From assembly GCA_046331705.1 (NCBI GenBank), contig JAXLQJ010000008.1:1-64000 (forward strand): 64,000 nucleotides of DNA. Direction: 5' to 3'. The DNA is from JADJOY01 sp046331705 [NCBI: bacterium] (GTDB lineage: Bacteria > JADJOY01). Positions within the stretch are counted from its first letter, which is position 1, and each line of letters opens with the position of its first letter. This document shows, piece after piece, positions 8,946 to 18,345 of the stretch. Position numbers and translations under genes: made by a program. The notes under the pieces were generated by a model. The model was not told the DNA's origin, did not search any database, and saw nothing but the letters and a program-made list of their open reading frames with translations.

Positions 8946-10643
8946 ATGGCGCGCATCACCATCGATCCCATCACTCGCATCGAAGGCCATCTTCGTATCG
9001 ACGCCGTGGTCGAGAACGGCTCCGTGCACGAGGCGTGGGCCTCGTGCACGATGTGGCGCGGCATCGAGACCATCTTGCGCGGGCGCGATCCGCGCGAGGC
9101 GTGGATCTTCGCGCAGCGCTTCTGCGGGGTGTGCACGACGGTGCACGCCATCGCCTCGGTGCGCGCGATGGAGGATGCGCTCAGGCTCGAGATCCCGCTC
9201 AACGCCCAGTACATCCGGAACCTCATCCTGATCGCGCACGCGCTGCACGATCACATCGTTCACTTCTACCACCTGTCGGCGCTCGACTTCGTGGACGTGA
9301 CGACGATCCCCAAGGCCGACCCCGCGCAGGCGTCCACCATCGCGGAGAGCCTCTCCGAGTGGCCGGGCAACTCGCGACCCGAGATGAAACGCGTGCAGGA
9401 CAAGGTCGTCGCCCTGGTGGAGAGCGGACAGCTCGGCATCTTCGCGAACGGCTACTGGGGACACCCGGCGATGAAGCTGCCGCCCGAGGTGAGCCTGTTG
9501 GCCCTCGCCCACTACCTCCAGGCGCTCGACTTCCAGCGCAAGTCGAACCAGGTGGTCGGCATCCTGGGCGGCAAGACGCCGCACATCCAGAACCTCGCCG
9601 TGGGCGGCGTGATGAACGCCATCAACCTCGACAGCCTCGCGGCCCTCAACATGGACCGCCTCTACATGATGAAGGACCTCCTGGACGAGGTGATCGGCTT
9701 CGTTAAGCAGGTCTATTTCCCCGACGCGTGCGCGATCGCGGCGTTCCACCCCGAGTGGTTCGGCATCGGCGCAGGCATCCGCAACTACCTGACGGTGCCC
9801 GACCTCCCGACCGACACCGGCTCCACCCAATTCGATCTGCCGGGCGGCACGATCTTCGACGGCAAGCTCGATCAGGTGCACGCGATCGGCGGCGCCCGCG
9901 ACGAGTACTTCCGCCAAGCCGTGGTCGAGGACGTCACCCACGGCTGGTACCAGGGACGCGGCGCGCAGCACCCGTGGAAGGGCGAGACCGAGCCCGAGTA
10001 CACGGACTTCCAGCCGGACGGGAAATACTCGTGGGTGAAGGCACCGCGCTTCGACGGCAAGGCGATGCAGGTGGGGCCGCTCGCCAACGTGCTGGTCGGC
10101 TACGCGCTCGGTCATCCGCTCATCCGCAAGTGGACGGATCTGGCACTGGCGCAAGTCAGCGCGATCGCGAAGCGGCCGGTCACGGTCGACGACCTTCACT
10201 CCACGATGGGGCGTTACCTGGCGCGCGCGATCCGCTGCGCCGTGCTCGCCGACCTCGCGATCGAGCATTGGCAACGACTGGTGAAGAACATCACGAGCGG
10301 CGACACCACCACGTACCATCCGCCGACCTTCTTCCGCGCTCCGGTCGAGGGCATGGGCTTCCACGAGGCGCCGCGCGGCACGCTCTCGCACTGGGTGGTG
10401 CTCGACAAGAAGGTGATCGCCAACTATCAGGCCGTGGTTCCCACGACCTGGAACGCGAGCCCGCGTGACGAGAAGTCGGCACCCGGCCCGTACGAGGCGG
10501 CGCTGGTCGGCACGCCGGTCGCGAACGCCGAGCAACCACTCGAGATCCTGCGCACGGTGCATTCGTTCGACCCGTGCATGGCGTGCGCCTGCCACACGCT
10601 GGACGTGGAAGGCCGGACGATCGCCACGGTGAAGGCCGCATGA
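8946..10643 (+). CDS. hybC: [NiFe]-hydrogenase large (catalytic) subunit
   Basis: A 565-residue catalytic subunit holding the NiFe(CN)2CO centre. The L1 motif is RFCGVC (ligands C60 and C63). The L2 motif is DPCMACACH (ligands C544 and C547), followed after H550 by a 15-residue tail that a protease must remove. Both motifs are intact, so the enzyme should be active. It is cotranslocated with the Tat-signalled small subunit and has no signal of its own. A Shine-Dalgarno-like GAGG lies before the ATG. The stop overlaps the protease start by 4 bases (ATGA). Confidence 0.95.
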   Translation: MARITIDPITRIEGHLRIDAVVENGSVHEAWASCTMWRGIETILRGRDPREAWIFAQRFCGVCTTVHAIASVRAMEDALRLEIPLNAQYIRNLILIAHALHDHIVHFYHLSALDFVDVTTIPKADPAQASTIAESLSEWPGNSRPEMKRVQDKVVALVESGQLGIFANGYWGHPAMKLPPEVSLLALAHYLQALDFQRKSNQVVGILGGKTPHIQNLAVGGVMNAINLDSLAALNMDRLYMMKDLLDEVIGFVKQVYFPDACAIAAFHPEWFGIGAGIRNYLTVPDLPTDTGSTQFDLPGGTIFDGKLDQVHAIGGARDEYFRQAVVEDVTHGWYQGRGAQHPWKGETEPEYTDFQPDGKYSWVKAPRFDGKAMQVGPLANVLVGYALGHPLIRKWTDLALAQVSAIAKRPVTVDDLHSTMGRYLARAIRCAVLADLAIEHWQRLVKNITSGDTTTYHPPTFFRAPVEGMGFHEAPRGTLSHWVVLDKKVIANYQAVVPTTWNASPRDEKSAPGPYEAALVGTPVANAEQPLEILRTVHSFDPCMACACHTLDVEGRTIATVKAA

Positions 10644-11194
10644 GGGGCTACGTCGCGACGACCGCGGTGGAGCCGATCGCCGTCGTCGGGCTCGGCAACG
10701 TGCTGCTCGGGGACGATGGCTTCGGCCCGACGGTGATCGAATGGCTGCGGGCGCGCTGGCGCCTGCCGCGCGAGGTCGAGCTGATCGACGCGGGCACGCC
10801 GGGGCTCGATCTGGCGTCGTACCTGATCGAGCGCGAGTGCGTGGTGCTCGTCGACACCGTCGCGGCCACGGGCGAGCCCGGCGAGCTACGGCTCTACCGC
10901 GGCGACGAGCTCAGGCGCTTGCCGCTCAAGCCCCGCGTGAGCCCACACGATCCGGCGCTCGGCGAGGCGCTCGGCATCGCGGAGCTCTCTGGCGTGGCGC
11001 CCCGCGAGCTGATGCTGGTGGGCGTGATCCCGGAGACCGTGGCCGCGAGCACCCAGCTCAGCGCGCGGGTTCGTCAGTCGGTCGCCGCCGCGACGACGCT
11101 CGTGCTCGCCGAGCTGGCGCGAGTCGGGGTGAACGCCGAGGCCCTTCCCCAGCCCGCAGCCGGTCCGCCGTGGTGGAGCGTCGCGCATGCCTGA
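10640..11194 (+). CDS. hybD: Hydrogenase maturation endopeptidase (HybD/HupD family)
   Basis: A 184-residue nickel-dependent protease that clips the C-terminal tail of the large subunit after metal insertion. The N-terminus shows the family signature GLGNVLLGDDGFG and the metal-ligand region ELIDAGTPGLDLASYL. The conserved His region is KPRVSPHDPALGEAL. It is coupled to the large subunit by a 4-base overlap, which suits a subunit-specific protease. It is the last gene of the nine-gene hydrogenase run, followed by about 200 bases without a gene. Confidence 0.9.
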   Translation: MRGYVATTAVEPIAVVGLGNVLLGDDGFGPTVIEWLRARWRLPREVELIDAGTPGLDLASYLIERECVVLVDTVAATGEPGELRLYRGDELRRLPLKPRVSPHDPALGEALGIAELSGVAPRELMLVGVIPETVAASTQLSARVRQSVAAATTLVLAELARVGVNAEALPQPAAGPPWWSVAHA

Positions 11195-11398
11195 GCCGCG
11201 GCTACGACTGAGCCACTCGCGGGGGCACCAGCGCACCATCCGGTGACGCGACGATCGTGGCCGGACGGTGGGGAGCGCCACGATGCGGTGACGCTCGCCC
11301 GCGCCCCCGATCGGAATGCGGCGAATTCGTAGCGAATCGCCGTCAGCCGTCGGGGTACGCGACTTGCTCATCTTCGGCCCTTCCCCGGGGAGAGGGCC

Positions 11399-13702
11399 AT
11401 GAGAAAGCTGCTCGCGTCGTTGGCGTCGCTGAAGCTGGCGGTGTTGCTGCTGGTGTCGCTGCTGCTGGGGCTCGCGGCCGGCACGATCCTCGAGTCGGCG
11501 CGCGGCACGGAGACCGCCGGGCGTCTCGTCTACTACGCGTGGTGGTTCCTGGCGCTCGAGGCGATCTTCGCCGTCAACGTGCTCGCGTCGATCGCGACGC
11601 TCTTCCCGTGGGGCAATCAGCGGGTGGGATTTCTCACCACCCACGGCGCGTTGCTGGTGATCCTGATCGGCTCGGCGCTCACGTACTTCTTCAAGAGCGA
11701 AGGGCGCGTCTTCCTGTGGGAAGGCGAGAGCGCCAACGAGATCGCGAGCTACGACGACCAGGGCAACGTTCTCGCGCGCGCCACCTTGCCGTTCACGGTG
11801 ACGCTCGAGGACTTCCGCGTGAGCTACTACCCCGGCACGATGCGCCCCGCGAACTTCCGCAGTGACGTGCGCATCGCCGACCCCGACGGCCGCACGTTCT
11901 CGGCCGGGATCTGGATGAATCATCCGCTCGCGCACCAGGGGTGGCACCTCTTCCAGTCGAGCTACCGCCAGGAACAAGGTCGCGAGGCGACCGTGCTCTC
12001 GGTTTCCAAGGACCCGGGGCAGCTGGTGGTGTTCGTGGGCTACGGGCTCTTGGTGATCGGCATGTGCATCGTGCTCGGCACCCGCATCTCGCAGACGCGC
12101 GTGCGGAACGAGCGCTTGGCGGCGCTGCGCAAGAGCCGCGGCGCGCGCGTGAGCGGCACTGCGCTGGGCGTGCTGCTCGCGCTCGTGGCGGCACTCGCCG
12201 GGCCGGCACCGGCACAAGCGCGCGACGCCACGACGTCGGCGCTGGCGCGGCTGCCGGTGCAGCACGATGGTCGCGTGATGCCGTTCGATACGCTGGCCCG
12301 CGAGGCGGTGTGGAACGTCACGGGCGAGTCGAGCTGGCAAGGGCGCGATGCCGTGACGTTCGTCGCCGCGTGGAGCGCGAACCCGGCGGTCGCTGCCAAG
12401 GATCCGATGGTGAAGGTCGGCAATCGGGAGCTGGCGGCGGCGGCCGGCTTGCCCGCCGGAGTCACCCACGCCTCGTTCCAGCAATTGGTGTCGAGCCGCG
12501 CCGTGCTCGAGCTGATCGGCAAGGCGCGCCAGCAAGCCGAGGCGCGGATCCCGCGGCAGGGAGTCGTGGCCGCGGCGGAGAAGCTCGAAGGTCGGCTGGT
12601 TTGGCTGCAGGGGTTCCTCGATCGCGAGTCGATCCGCTCGCTGGCGCCCGCAGACGACGTCGACCAACGCTGGAGCGCACCTGCCACGCAGAGCATCGAG
12701 TCGCTCGTCGCGCTCGCGAACGGGCCGCGGCTCGCGGGCTGGCCGTCCACCGCGGCGATCGAGCGCGAGATCACCTACAACGGGGTGCGCCCGCTGCGAA
12801 TCGCGTGGATCGTCATGGGTGCAGCGCTCGGGATCTCGCTCTTCGCGTGGAACCGCGAATCCAAGCTACTGGGTGCGCTCTCGTTCGCGGGGCTGGCGGC
12901 AGGATTCGCGGTGCTCACGTGGGCCATCGGCACGCGCTGGGCGGTGGCGGGACGGATACCCGCGTCCAACATGTTCGAGTCGCTGCTCTTCCTCGCGTGG
13001 GGCGTCGGGCTCTTCGCCGTGATCGCGTTCGCGCTGCTGCGCAATCGCTTGGTGGTGCTCAACGCCAACGCGATGTCGGCGCTCACCCTCGCGCTCACCG
13101 ATCTGCTGCCGATCGACGGATTCATCCACCCGGTGGCGCCGGTGCTGGCCGGCACCGCCTGGCTCGCCATCCACGTGCCGATCATCATGGTGAGCTACGC
13201 GGTGCTGGCGCTGGGGGTGGTCATCGCGCACATGCAGGTGGGCTACACGATCCTGGCGCCCCGGCGCGGCGAGCTCATCGAGCGCATGAGCGAGCTCCAT
13301 TACTGGTACGTGATGATCGGCTCGATCTTGCTCATCACCGGCATCCTCACCGGCTCGATGTGGGCGGCGTCGTCGTGGGGACGCTACTGGGGCTGGGACC
13401 CGAAGGAGGTGTGGTCGCTGGTGGCGTTCCTGGCCTACCTGGCGATCCTGCACGCGCGCTGGAACGGGATGTTGGGACGGTTCGGCGTCGCCGCCTGGAG
13501 CATCGTGGCGTTCCAGACGATCTTGATGACCTACCTAGGCGTGAACTTCGTGCTCACCAGCGGCATGCACTCCTACGCGTTCGGCGACTCACCGATCGCG
13601 ACGTGGATGGTCGCCGTGGCCACCGCCGAGCTGGCGTTCCTCACAGCAGGACTCGTGGCGCACCGCCGGAACGAGCGTGCGGCACTCGCTCACGTGCGCT
13701 GA
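11399..13702 (+). CDS. ccsBA: Fused cytochrome c synthase CcsB-CcsA (ResB-ResC, system II)
   Basis: A 767-residue membrane protein that exports haem and attaches it to CXXCH motifs in the periplasm. Residues 1-420 are the ResB/CcsB part, with N-terminal helices, a large periplasmic loop and the GWHLFQSSY region. The CcsA part occupies residues 460-767 and carries the tryptophan-rich haem motif WGRYWGWDPKEVW (about residues 663-675). The fusion is typical of Epsilonproteobacteria, some deltaproteobacteria and Bacteroidetes. GGGGAGAGG lies just before the ATG. Its place after the hydrogenase operon fits a need to mature the 11-haem cytochrome, though about 200 bases separate them, so it may have its own promoter. 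Confidence 0.93.
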   Translation: MRKLLASLASLKLAVLLLVSLLLGLAAGTILESARGTETAGRLVYYAWWFLALEAIFAVNVLASIATLFPWGNQRVGFLTTHGALLVILIGSALTYFFKSEGRVFLWEGESANEIASYDDQGNVLARATLPFTVTLEDFRVSYYPGTMRPANFRSDVRIADPDGRTFSAGIWMNHPLAHQGWHLFQSSYRQEQGREATVLSVSKDPGQLVVFVGYGLLVIGMCIVLGTRISQTRVRNERLAALRKSRGARVSGTALGVLLALVAALAGPAPAQARDATTSALARLPVQHDGRVMPFDTLAREAVWNVTGESSWQGRDAVTFVAAWSANPAVAAKDPMVKVGNRELAAAAGLPAGVTHASFQQLVSSRAVLELIGKARQQAEARIPRQGVVAAAEKLEGRLVWLQGFLDRESIRSLAPADDVDQRWSAPATQSIESLVALANGPRLAGWPSTAAIEREITYNGVRPLRIAWIVMGAALGISLFAWNRESKLLGALSFAGLAAGFAVLTWAIGTRWAVAGRIPASNMFESLLFLAWGVGLFAVIAFALLRNRLVVLNANAMSALTLALTDLLPIDGFIHPVAPVLAGTAWLAIHVPIIMVSYAVLALGVVIAHMQVGYTILAPRRGELIERMSELHYWYVMIGSILLITGILTGSMWAASSWGRYWGWDPKEVWSLVAFLAYLAILHARWNGMLGRFGVAAWSIVAFQTILMTYLGVNFVLTSGMHSYAFGDSPIATWMVAVATAELAFLTAGLVAHRRNERAALAHVR

Positions 13703-13721
13703 CGCCGAGGCCCGTGGCGGC

Positions 13722-14603
13722 TCAGATGTCGTCGGGGCGAGCGCAGCGGAAGCCGGTGGATGGGGTCGAGTAGGACGGCGGCACGCTGTTGCGATTCGCG
13801 AGACGCTGGTAGCTGAAGTCGTGGAACCACGAGCCGCCGCGCACGATTCGCGTCGTCCCCGTCGCCGGCCCCGTGGGATTCGTGGCGGGGCTCGTCGCGT
13901 AATACGTCGCGTCGTACCAGTCGCTCACCCACTCCCACACGTTTCCGGCCATGTCGTAGCCGCCGTAGACCGAGAGCCCCGCGGGCTTCAGGCCTACGAC
14001 ATCCGTCTGATCGGCGCCGCAGCCGGTGCCGCCGGCGAGATCGTCGGACATCACGGCGTAGTCGCAGCTGGCCTCCGTATCACCCCACGGATACGTGCGG
14101 GAATCGAGGGCGCCACGCGCCGCCTTCTCCCACTCGGCCTCGGTCGGAAGGCGCTTCGACGCCCAGGTGCAGTACGCGGTCGCCTTCGCGCGATCGATGC
14201 AGTTGACGGGATGGGAGCCGCGCCCGGGCGCGCCGTAGTTGCAGTAGTCGTTGGTGCCGAAGACCCCGTTCGGATCGACGCAGGCCGTGTCGGCGACGCA
14301 CGATAGGTAGTCGTCGACCGTGACCTCGTGACGGTCGATCCAGAACGCGCTCAGCGTGATGGTGTGGACCGGCTGTTCGTCGGACTGCCCATCGTTCGAG
14401 CCCATCGTGAACGCACCGGCCGGCACGAAGACCATGTCCGGATCGCACGTCGCCGCAGGCACGCTCGCGTTCCACGCGCATGCGTCCGCCGACTCGAAGC
14501 CGTTTTGGTAGACGAGGACCTCGACGGCGCGCGCCGTTCCGGCGCTGGCGAGGAGGCCCGCCACGATCCCGGGGATGAACCAGAACGAGATCTGCTTCGT
14601 CAT
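13722..14603 (-). CDS. Secreted FGE-sulfatase (SUMF1-like) domain protein
   Basis: A 293-residue exported protein. The start giving MTKQISFWFIPGI is preferred because it begins at a signal peptide and has GAGGTGAGG upstream. A short FESADACAWN motif, common in secreted proteins of this kind, precedes the domain. The formylglycine-generating-enzyme fold spans about residues 55-290, with typical blocks FVPAGAFTMGS, IDRHEVTVDDYLSC, RLPTEAEWEKAARG, GNVWEWVSDWYD and IVRGGSWFHD, ending in GFRCA. Most such proteins are not sulfatase activators but periplasmic or surface binding proteins; the catalytic cysteines of true FGE are not evident. It is convergent with ccsBA. Confidence 0.8.
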   Translation of the reverse strand: MTKQISFWFIPGIVAGLLASAGTARAVEVLVYQNGFESADACAWNASVPAATCDPDMVFVPAGAFTMGSNDGQSDEQPVHTITLSAFWIDRHEVTVDDYLSCVADTACVDPNGVFGTNDYCNYGAPGRGSHPVNCIDRAKATAYCTWASKRLPTEAEWEKAARGALDSRTYPWGDTEASCDYAVMSDDLAGGTGCGADQTDVVGLKPAGLSVYGGYDMAGNVWEWVSDWYDATYYATSPATNPTGPATGTTRIVRGGSWFHDFSYQRLANRNSVPPSYSTPSTGFRCARPDDI

Positions 14604-14962
14604 CGTTGCCTCACCTCGAGGGGTGCGCGCGAACCGCGGCGCCGTGCTCGACCCGGAGCGCAGCGTACCAGCTCCGCGCTCGCCGCCATCCGCCCGACAC
14701 GCCCCGACACGACGATTCGCCGCCCCGGGTCCGCGGGACGCTCCGCGGCGTGCCTGCGCCTGGAGGACCGGCATTGGCGCTCCTGGGCCAGCGCCGCGTC
14801 TTCCACGAGGTGCCTGCGGCGCCAGGCGCGCGCCGCAGCTCGCGCGCGAGCCCTCGAAAAGGCGTGTCGGCGCAGCGCTCGCGGCTCGACGCCAGCGCGC
14901 TGTCCGCTCGCGCGGCGAACGGGTGCGGAAATTGCTCAGCCGATCCCTCTTGGGGAGGATCC
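14604..14962. other. Divergent intergenic region, no gene seen
   Basis: These 359 bases separate the divergent FGE-domain gene and the DUF2126 gene. I see no gene and no convincing -35/-10 pair. The last 15 bases hold the strong ribosome binding site GGGGAGG for the gene at 14963. Confidence 0.5.
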
Positions 14963-17900
14963 ATGGCGATCCGCGTCGCTCTACACCATCGAACCCGCTA
15001 CCGTTACGACCGGCGAGTCCGCCTCGGACCGCAGATCATCCGGCTTCGTCCGGCGCCCCACAGCCCCATTGCGATTCCGAGCTATTCGCTCCGGATTCGA
15101 CCCGAGCAGCACTTCCTCAACTGGCAGCAGGATCCCCAGGGGAACTTCCTGGCGCGGGTGGTCGTCCCCGAGCCCACCACCGAGCTCGAGATCGACGTCG
15201 ACCTGACGGCGGACATCCTCGCCATCAATCCCTTCGACTTCTTCCTCGAGCCCGAGAGCGAGAAGTATCCGTTCCGCTACGAGCCGTGGCTGGCCAAGGA
15301 GCTGGCCCCGTTCCTCGAGGTTCAGCCTCCCGGCCCTCGGCTCACCCGCTGGCTCGCCACGGTGGACCGCGGCACGCAAGGCATCGTGGACATGCTGGTG
15401 GCGCTCAACCAGCGCCTCTCCCACGACGTGCGCTACGTGATCCGCATGGAGCCGGGAGTGCAGAGCTGCGAGGAAACGCTTTCCCTCGCCACCGGCTCGT
15501 GCCGCGACAGTGCCTGGCTCCTGGTGCAGATCTTGCGCAATCTGGGGCTCGCGGCGCGCTTCGCGTCCGGCTACTTGATCCAGCTGGTCGCCGACGAGAA
15601 ACCTCTCGAGGGCCCCGCCGGACCCACCCACGACTTCACCGACCTGCACGCGTGGGCCGAGGTCTACCTGCCGGGCGGCGGCTGGATCGGCCTCGATCCC
15701 ACCTCCGGGCTCTTCGCGGGTGAGGGGCACATTCCGCTCGCGTGCACTCCCGATCCCGTCAGCGCGGCACCCATCTCGGGCCTCGTCGACGAATGCGAGG
15801 TGGAGTTCGAGCACACCATGGCGGTGTCGCGCATCCACGAGGACCCACGCGTCACCAAGCCCTACAGCGACGACCAATGGCAGGCGATCGAAGCGCTCGG
15901 GCACCGCGTCGATGGCGACCTCGACGCGCTCGACGTGCGCCTCACCATGGGCGGCGAGCCGACCTTCGTGTCCATCGACGACATGGAAGGCGAGGAGTGG
16001 AACACCACGGCGCTCGGCCCCACCAAGCGGCTGCTCGCGGGTGAGCTCGTTCATCGCCTTCGCGAGCGATTCGCGCCAGGCGCGCTGCTCCACTTCGGCC
16101 AGGGCAAGTGGTACCCGGGAGAATCGCTGCCGCGCTGGGCGCTCGGCTGCTGGTGGCGGCGCGACGGCCTGCCGGTATGGCGGAACCCAGCGCTCATCGC
16201 CGACGAGCGCCTCGACCTCGGCCACGGCGACGCCGAGGCGAAGCGCTTCGTCACCGCGCTCGCGGAGCGCCTGAACGTCGACGCGCGATTCGCGATCCCG
16301 GGCTACGAGGACACCTGGTACTGGCTCTGGCGCGAGCGCCGCTTGCCGGTGAACGTGGACCCACACGACTCGCGCCTCGACGACGCCGAAGAGCGGGCGC
16401 GGATGGCGCGCGTCTTCGAGCACGGCCTCGGCAAGCCGGTCGGTTACGCGTTGCCGCTGACGCGCCTCGGCGGCCCGGAAGGATTGCGTTGGGCGAGCGG
16501 TCCGTGGTTCGTGCGCGCCGAGCGGCTCTACCTGATCCCCGGCGACTCGCCGATGGGCTATCGCTTGCCGCTCGACTCGCTGCCCTGGATCGCCGAGAGC
16601 GCACGCGACGCCTGGGTTCCGCTCGATCCGTTCACGCCGCTGCCGGCGCTACCCGTGCCTCCGGGGCTGCAGCCCCTCGCGCCTCCGCGTCGTCCCACGA
16701 GCGCCGCACGGGTGACCCTGCAACGCGACGGCGGGGCGCGGCGCGCCACGGAGCCCGAGCCGCCGTGGCGCCCCTTCCAGCCCGAGGCCGGCACGTGGGT
16801 GATCCGCACTGCGGTCTGCATCGAGCCGCGTAACGGACGGCTGCACGTGTTCATGCCGCCGATCCGCATCACCGAGGACTACCTGGAGCTCGTGACGGCG
16901 ATCGAGGACACCGCCGCCGCGCTGGCGCTGCCGGTGGTCGTCGAGGGTTACAAGCCGCCGGGCGACCCGCGCCTCGCATCCCTCGAGGTGACGCCCGATC
17001 CCGGCGTGATCGAGGTGAACGTGCAGCCGGCGCGGAGCTGGGACGAGCTCTGCCGCATCGTCACCGGGCTCTACGAGGACGCGCGGCTTTCTCGCCTCGG
17101 CACGGAGAAGTTCATGCTCGACGGGCGCCACACCGGCACCGGCGGCGGCAACCACGTGGTGCTCGGCGGGCCGACGGTGGGCGAGAGCCCGTTCCTGCGC
17201 CGCCCCGACTTGCTGCGCAGCCTGGTCGGCTACTGGCTCAATCATCCGTCGCTCTCGTACGTCTTCTCCGGGCTCTTCATCGGCCCCACCAGCCAGGCGC
17301 CGCGGATCGACGAGGCGCGCAACGACGCGATCCACGAGCTCGAGCTGGCGTTCCGCGAGATCCCCGAGCCGGGCGAGGAGCCCTGCCCGCCGTGGCTGGT
17401 GGATCGCGTGCTGCGAAACCTGCTCACGGACGTGACCGGCAACACCCATCGCACCGAGTTCTGCATCGACAAGCTCTATTCGCCCGACGGCGTGGACGCG
17501 CGCCGCGGGTTGGTCGAGATGCGCGCCTTCGAGATGCCTCCCCACGCGCGCATGAGCCTGGCGCAGCAGCTGCTGTTGCGGGCGCTGGTGGCGCGCTTCT
17601 GGCGCGAGCCGTACCGAGCGCCGCTGGTGCGCTGGGGAACCACGCTCCACGATCGGTTCCTGTTGCCGTACTTCGTGGACCAGGACTTCCGCGACGTGCT
17701 CGAGGAGCTGGCCCTCGCCGGCTATCCCTTCGAGCGCGCGTGGTACGACCCGCATTTCGAGTTCCGCTTCCCGGTGCTCGGCACCGTCGCGCACCGCGGC
17801 GTGTCGCTCGAGCTGCGCCAGGCGATCGAACCGTGGCACGTCCTCGGCGAGGAAGCGGGCGGCGGAGGCACGGTGCGCTACGTCGACTCGTCGGTCGAGC

Positions 17901-18304
17901 GCGTCCAGGTGCTGGTGCGCGGCATGACCGATCCGCGCCACGCCGTCACCGTCAACGGCCACGCGCTGCCGCTTCACCCGACCGGCGCGGCGGGCGAGTT
18001 CGTGGCGGGCGTGCGTTACCGCGCGTGGCAGCCACCCGCGTGCCTGCACCCGACCATCCCGGTGGACAGCCCCCTCACCTTCGACCTGGTCGACACCTGG
18101 CTTGGGCGCTCGCTGGGCGGCTGCGTGTACTACGTGTCACACCCCGGCGGACGGAGCTATGACGTGTTCCCGGTGAACGCACGCGAGAGCGAGGCGCGAC
18201 GCGCCACGCGCTTCGCGCGCATCAACCACACGCCCGGCGTGCTGCGGCCCACCTCGCTGCCGCCAGGAATCGAGCACCCGCTGACCCTCGACCTGCGTCG
18301 CTGA
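14963..18304 (+). CDS. Transglutaminase fused to DUF2126 domain
   Basis: A 1113-residue cytoplasmic protein. Residues 1-100 are the bacterial transglutaminase-like N domain (MAIRVALHHRTRYRYD). Residues 150-260 are the transglutaminase core with an intact triad: C180 (TGSCRDSAW), H229 (DLHAWAEVYLPG) and D245 (GLDPTSG). DUF2126 spans about residues 290-1110. The start is fixed by GGGGAGG nine bases before the ATG. It heads a cluster with the ATP-grasp/alpha-E gene and a second transglutaminase, a grouping predicted by comparative genomics to make or modify peptides; the natural substrate is unknown. Confidence 0.9.
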   Translation: MAIRVALHHRTRYRYDRRVRLGPQIIRLRPAPHSPIAIPSYSLRIRPEQHFLNWQQDPQGNFLARVVVPEPTTELEIDVDLTADILAINPFDFFLEPESEKYPFRYEPWLAKELAPFLEVQPPGPRLTRWLATVDRGTQGIVDMLVALNQRLSHDVRYVIRMEPGVQSCEETLSLATGSCRDSAWLLVQILRNLGLAARFASGYLIQLVADEKPLEGPAGPTHDFTDLHAWAEVYLPGGGWIGLDPTSGLFAGEGHIPLACTPDPVSAAPISGLVDECEVEFEHTMAVSRIHEDPRVTKPYSDDQWQAIEALGHRVDGDLDALDVRLTMGGEPTFVSIDDMEGEEWNTTALGPTKRLLAGELVHRLRERFAPGALLHFGQGKWYPGESLPRWALGCWWRRDGLPVWRNPALIADERLDLGHGDAEAKRFVTALAERLNVDARFAIPGYEDTWYWLWRERRLPVNVDPHDSRLDDAEERARMARVFEHGLGKPVGYALPLTRLGGPEGLRWASGPWFVRAERLYLIPGDSPMGYRLPLDSLPWIAESARDAWVPLDPFTPLPALPVPPGLQPLAPPRRPTSAARVTLQRDGGARRATEPEPPWRPFQPEAGTWVIRTAVCIEPRNGRLHVFMPPIRITEDYLELVTAIEDTAAALALPVVVEGYKPPGDPRLASLEVTPDPGVIEVNVQPARSWDELCRIVTGLYEDARLSRLGTEKFMLDGRHTGTGGGNHVVLGGPTVGESPFLRRPDLLRSLVGYWLNHPSLSYVFSGLFIGPTSQAPRIDEARNDAIHELELAFREIPEPGEEPCPPWLVDRVLRNLLTDVTGNTHRTEFCIDKLYSPDGVDARRGLVEMRAFEMPPHARMSLAQQLLLRALVARFWREPYRAPLVRWGTTLHDRFLLPYFVDQDFRDVLEELALAGYPFERAWYDPHFEFRFPVLGTVAHRGVSLELRQAIEPWHVLGEEAGGGGTVRYVDSSVERVQVLVRGMTDPRHAVTVNGHALPLHPTGAAGEFVAGVRYRAWQPPACLHPTIPVDSPLTFDLVDTWLGRSLGGCVYYVSHPGGRSYDVFPVNARESEARRATRFARINHTPGVLRPTSLPPGIEHPLTLDLRR

Positions 18305-18345
18305 TCCGCTCGGCCCCTCTTCCCCGCTCCCCCGCGAGATCGCCC

